From the NCBI GenBank assembly GCA_022448265.1, contig JAKVCC010000001.1, positions 1 to 41,661 on the forward strand: DNA of 41,661 bases, written 5' to 3'. The stretch is from Pirellulales bacterium (GTDB lineage Bacteria; Planctomycetota; Planctomycetia; Pirellulales; Lacipirellulaceae). How positions within the stretch are numbered: position 1 is the stretch's first letter; every line of letters begins with the position of its first letter. The position numbers were made by a program, and so were the translations under genes. The notes under the pieces are model-generated. The model did no database searches and was not told the DNA's origin. It worked only from the letters and a program-made list of their open reading frames with translations. Shown here one piece after another: positions 40,851 to 41,661 of this stretch.

Positions 40851-41661
40851 TTACCGACTTGCGACACGTTCGGGGTAGACCACCAATTCGATACGCCGGT
40901 TGCGAGCCTTGCCCGCGTCGGTGGCGTTGGAAACCACCGGATGATTTGCCCCGTGCCCGATGATAAACACTTGTTGGGCAGGTACGGTACTCTGTTGGAT
41001 GAGCGCGTTGTAGGCGGAGAGTGCCTGAGCGGCCGACAGATGGTGATTGCTGGGATACTGTTGAGAGTGTGTTGACGAGTCGTCAGTATGGCCTTCGATG
41101 CCAATGATGTGATCGGGGAAGTTGCGCCGCAAGTCTGAGGCAACGCTGCGTATCAGTTGCTCGGCACCATTCTTGAAGTAGGGGCTTCCCGGCGTGAAGA
41201 CCTGGTCGCTGGGAACCTCCACACGGACTACGTCGCCATCCTGACGTACTGACACGCCAGGGATGTGGTCGAGGGTGAGGTTTTTTAGCATGCTATTGTT
41301 CGCGCGGATTTCCGCACTTGCACGCTTCTGGGCCGACGCCACCAGCGATGATGTTTTGTTCTGGAGTTGCGTATTGTCTTCGCGCATCGCCAGCAATTGG
41401 TCGGTTGTGGTGCGGAGTTGGTCGCGGGTGGCGCTGACCTCGTCGGTCAGGAGTTGGATCTGCTGACGCGATTGGGCAAGCAAGGACTCCAGCTCTTGGT
41501 TGTCTTTGTCGAGTGATTGGGCGCGGGTCTGATACTCCTGGTTTTGCCTCGCGACCAACTGCATCTGTTGCTGGGCGGCACTGGCAGATTGCTTATTGGG
41601 CGCGTAGACGAGCCGTCCGCATCCACACGTCAAAAGGAGCAAAAAGAGTCCGATCGAAGTA
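40851..41661 (-). CDS. OmpA-family peptidoglycan-associated lipoprotein (5' end outside window)
   Basis: The frame stays open to the window edge, and upstream of the first possible internal start the translation TSIGLFLLLLTCGCGRLVY reads as the end of a lipoprotein signal peptide, so the true start is outside. Mature parts are a long Gln/Asp/Leu-rich coiled coil (about residues 20-110 of the visible part) and a C-terminal OmpA domain with GIEGHTDD, NHHLSAAQALSAYNAL and GHGANHP...NRRIEL, the peptidoglycan-contacting set. Such proteins tie the envelope membrane to peptidoglycan. The lipobox TCGC is not the consensus LxxC, so lipidation is probable rather than certain. Confidence 0.85.
   Translation of the reverse strand, partial: TSIGLFLLLLTCGCGRLVYAPNKQSASAAQQQMQLVARQNQEYQTRAQSLDKDNQELESLLAQSRQQIQLLTDEVSATRDQLRTTTDQLLAMREDNTQLQNKTSSLVASAQKRASAEIRANNSMLKNLTLDHIPGVSVRQDGDVVRVEVPSDQVFTPGSPYFKNGAEQLIRSVASDLRRNFPDHIIGIEGHTDDSSTHSQQYPSNHHLSAAQALSAYNALIQQSTVPAQQVFIIGHGANHPVVSNATDAGKARNRRIELVVYPERVASR

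Overview
The window looks like chromosome of a planctomycete, most likely Pirellulaceae or a close relative. The grounds are the gene content: five DUF1559 proteins with a prepilin-type GFTLVELL leader, two PSD1 (planctomycete cytochrome c, DUF1549/DUF1553) genes each followed by a Tat-exported DUF1501 gene, several small lipoproteins with a carboxypeptidase-regulatory-like fold, and moderately high GC. No rRNA, tRNA, CRISPR array, phage gene or intact insertion sequence was seen.

Region 1 (1-6716) is a sugar-acid or hydroxy-acid metabolism cluster. A D-2-hydroxyacid dehydrogenase (cut by the window edge) and an enolase-superfamily dehydratase run leftward. Diverging from them are a dihydrodipicolinate-synthase-family lyase, a short-chain dehydrogenase, a hydroxyacid-oxoacid transhydrogenase and a methyltransferase. 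Region 2 (6729-19425) is a planctomycete exported-protein region. An AraC-type regulator at 13978 diverges from a leftward set: DUF1559, PhyH dioxygenase, lipoprotein, PSD1 and DUF1501. A second PSD1-DUF1501 pair follows. Region 3 (19426-28735) alternates DUF1559 genes and lipoproteins around an N-acylglucosamine 2-epimerase gene. Just upstream of the epimerase is the decayed 3' end of an N-acetylneuraminate lyase-like gene whose frame is broken by a 16-bp tandem duplication; the pair suggests a former amino-sugar (sialic acid type) route.

Region 4 (29263-36083) holds a tight three-gene operon of hydroxyacid dehydrogenase, APH-fold kinase and enolase paralogue. In the paralogue, two residues at the leaving-group side of the active site are replaced while the phosphate-binding and base residues remain. 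I infer a reduce/phosphorylate/dehydrate route on a 2-phospho hydroxy acid other than, or in addition to, 2-phosphoglycerate. Beside it are a BON protein, a 31-residue metallothionein-like peptide with 11 cysteines, and a divergent FAH hydrolase/iron-alcohol dehydrogenase pair. Region 5 (36111-41661) is housekeeping: a cold-shock protein with a clear terminator, an EF-G paralogue, HisA, HisH and an OmpA-type lipoprotein cut by the window edge.

The most interesting items are the enolase-paralogue operon, the metallothionein-like microgene with its upstream direct repeat, the lyase pseudogene with a visible inactivating duplication, and a GA dinucleotide tract that forms the ribosome binding site of one DUF1559 gene. 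All functions are read from sequence motifs by eye; no database search was run.
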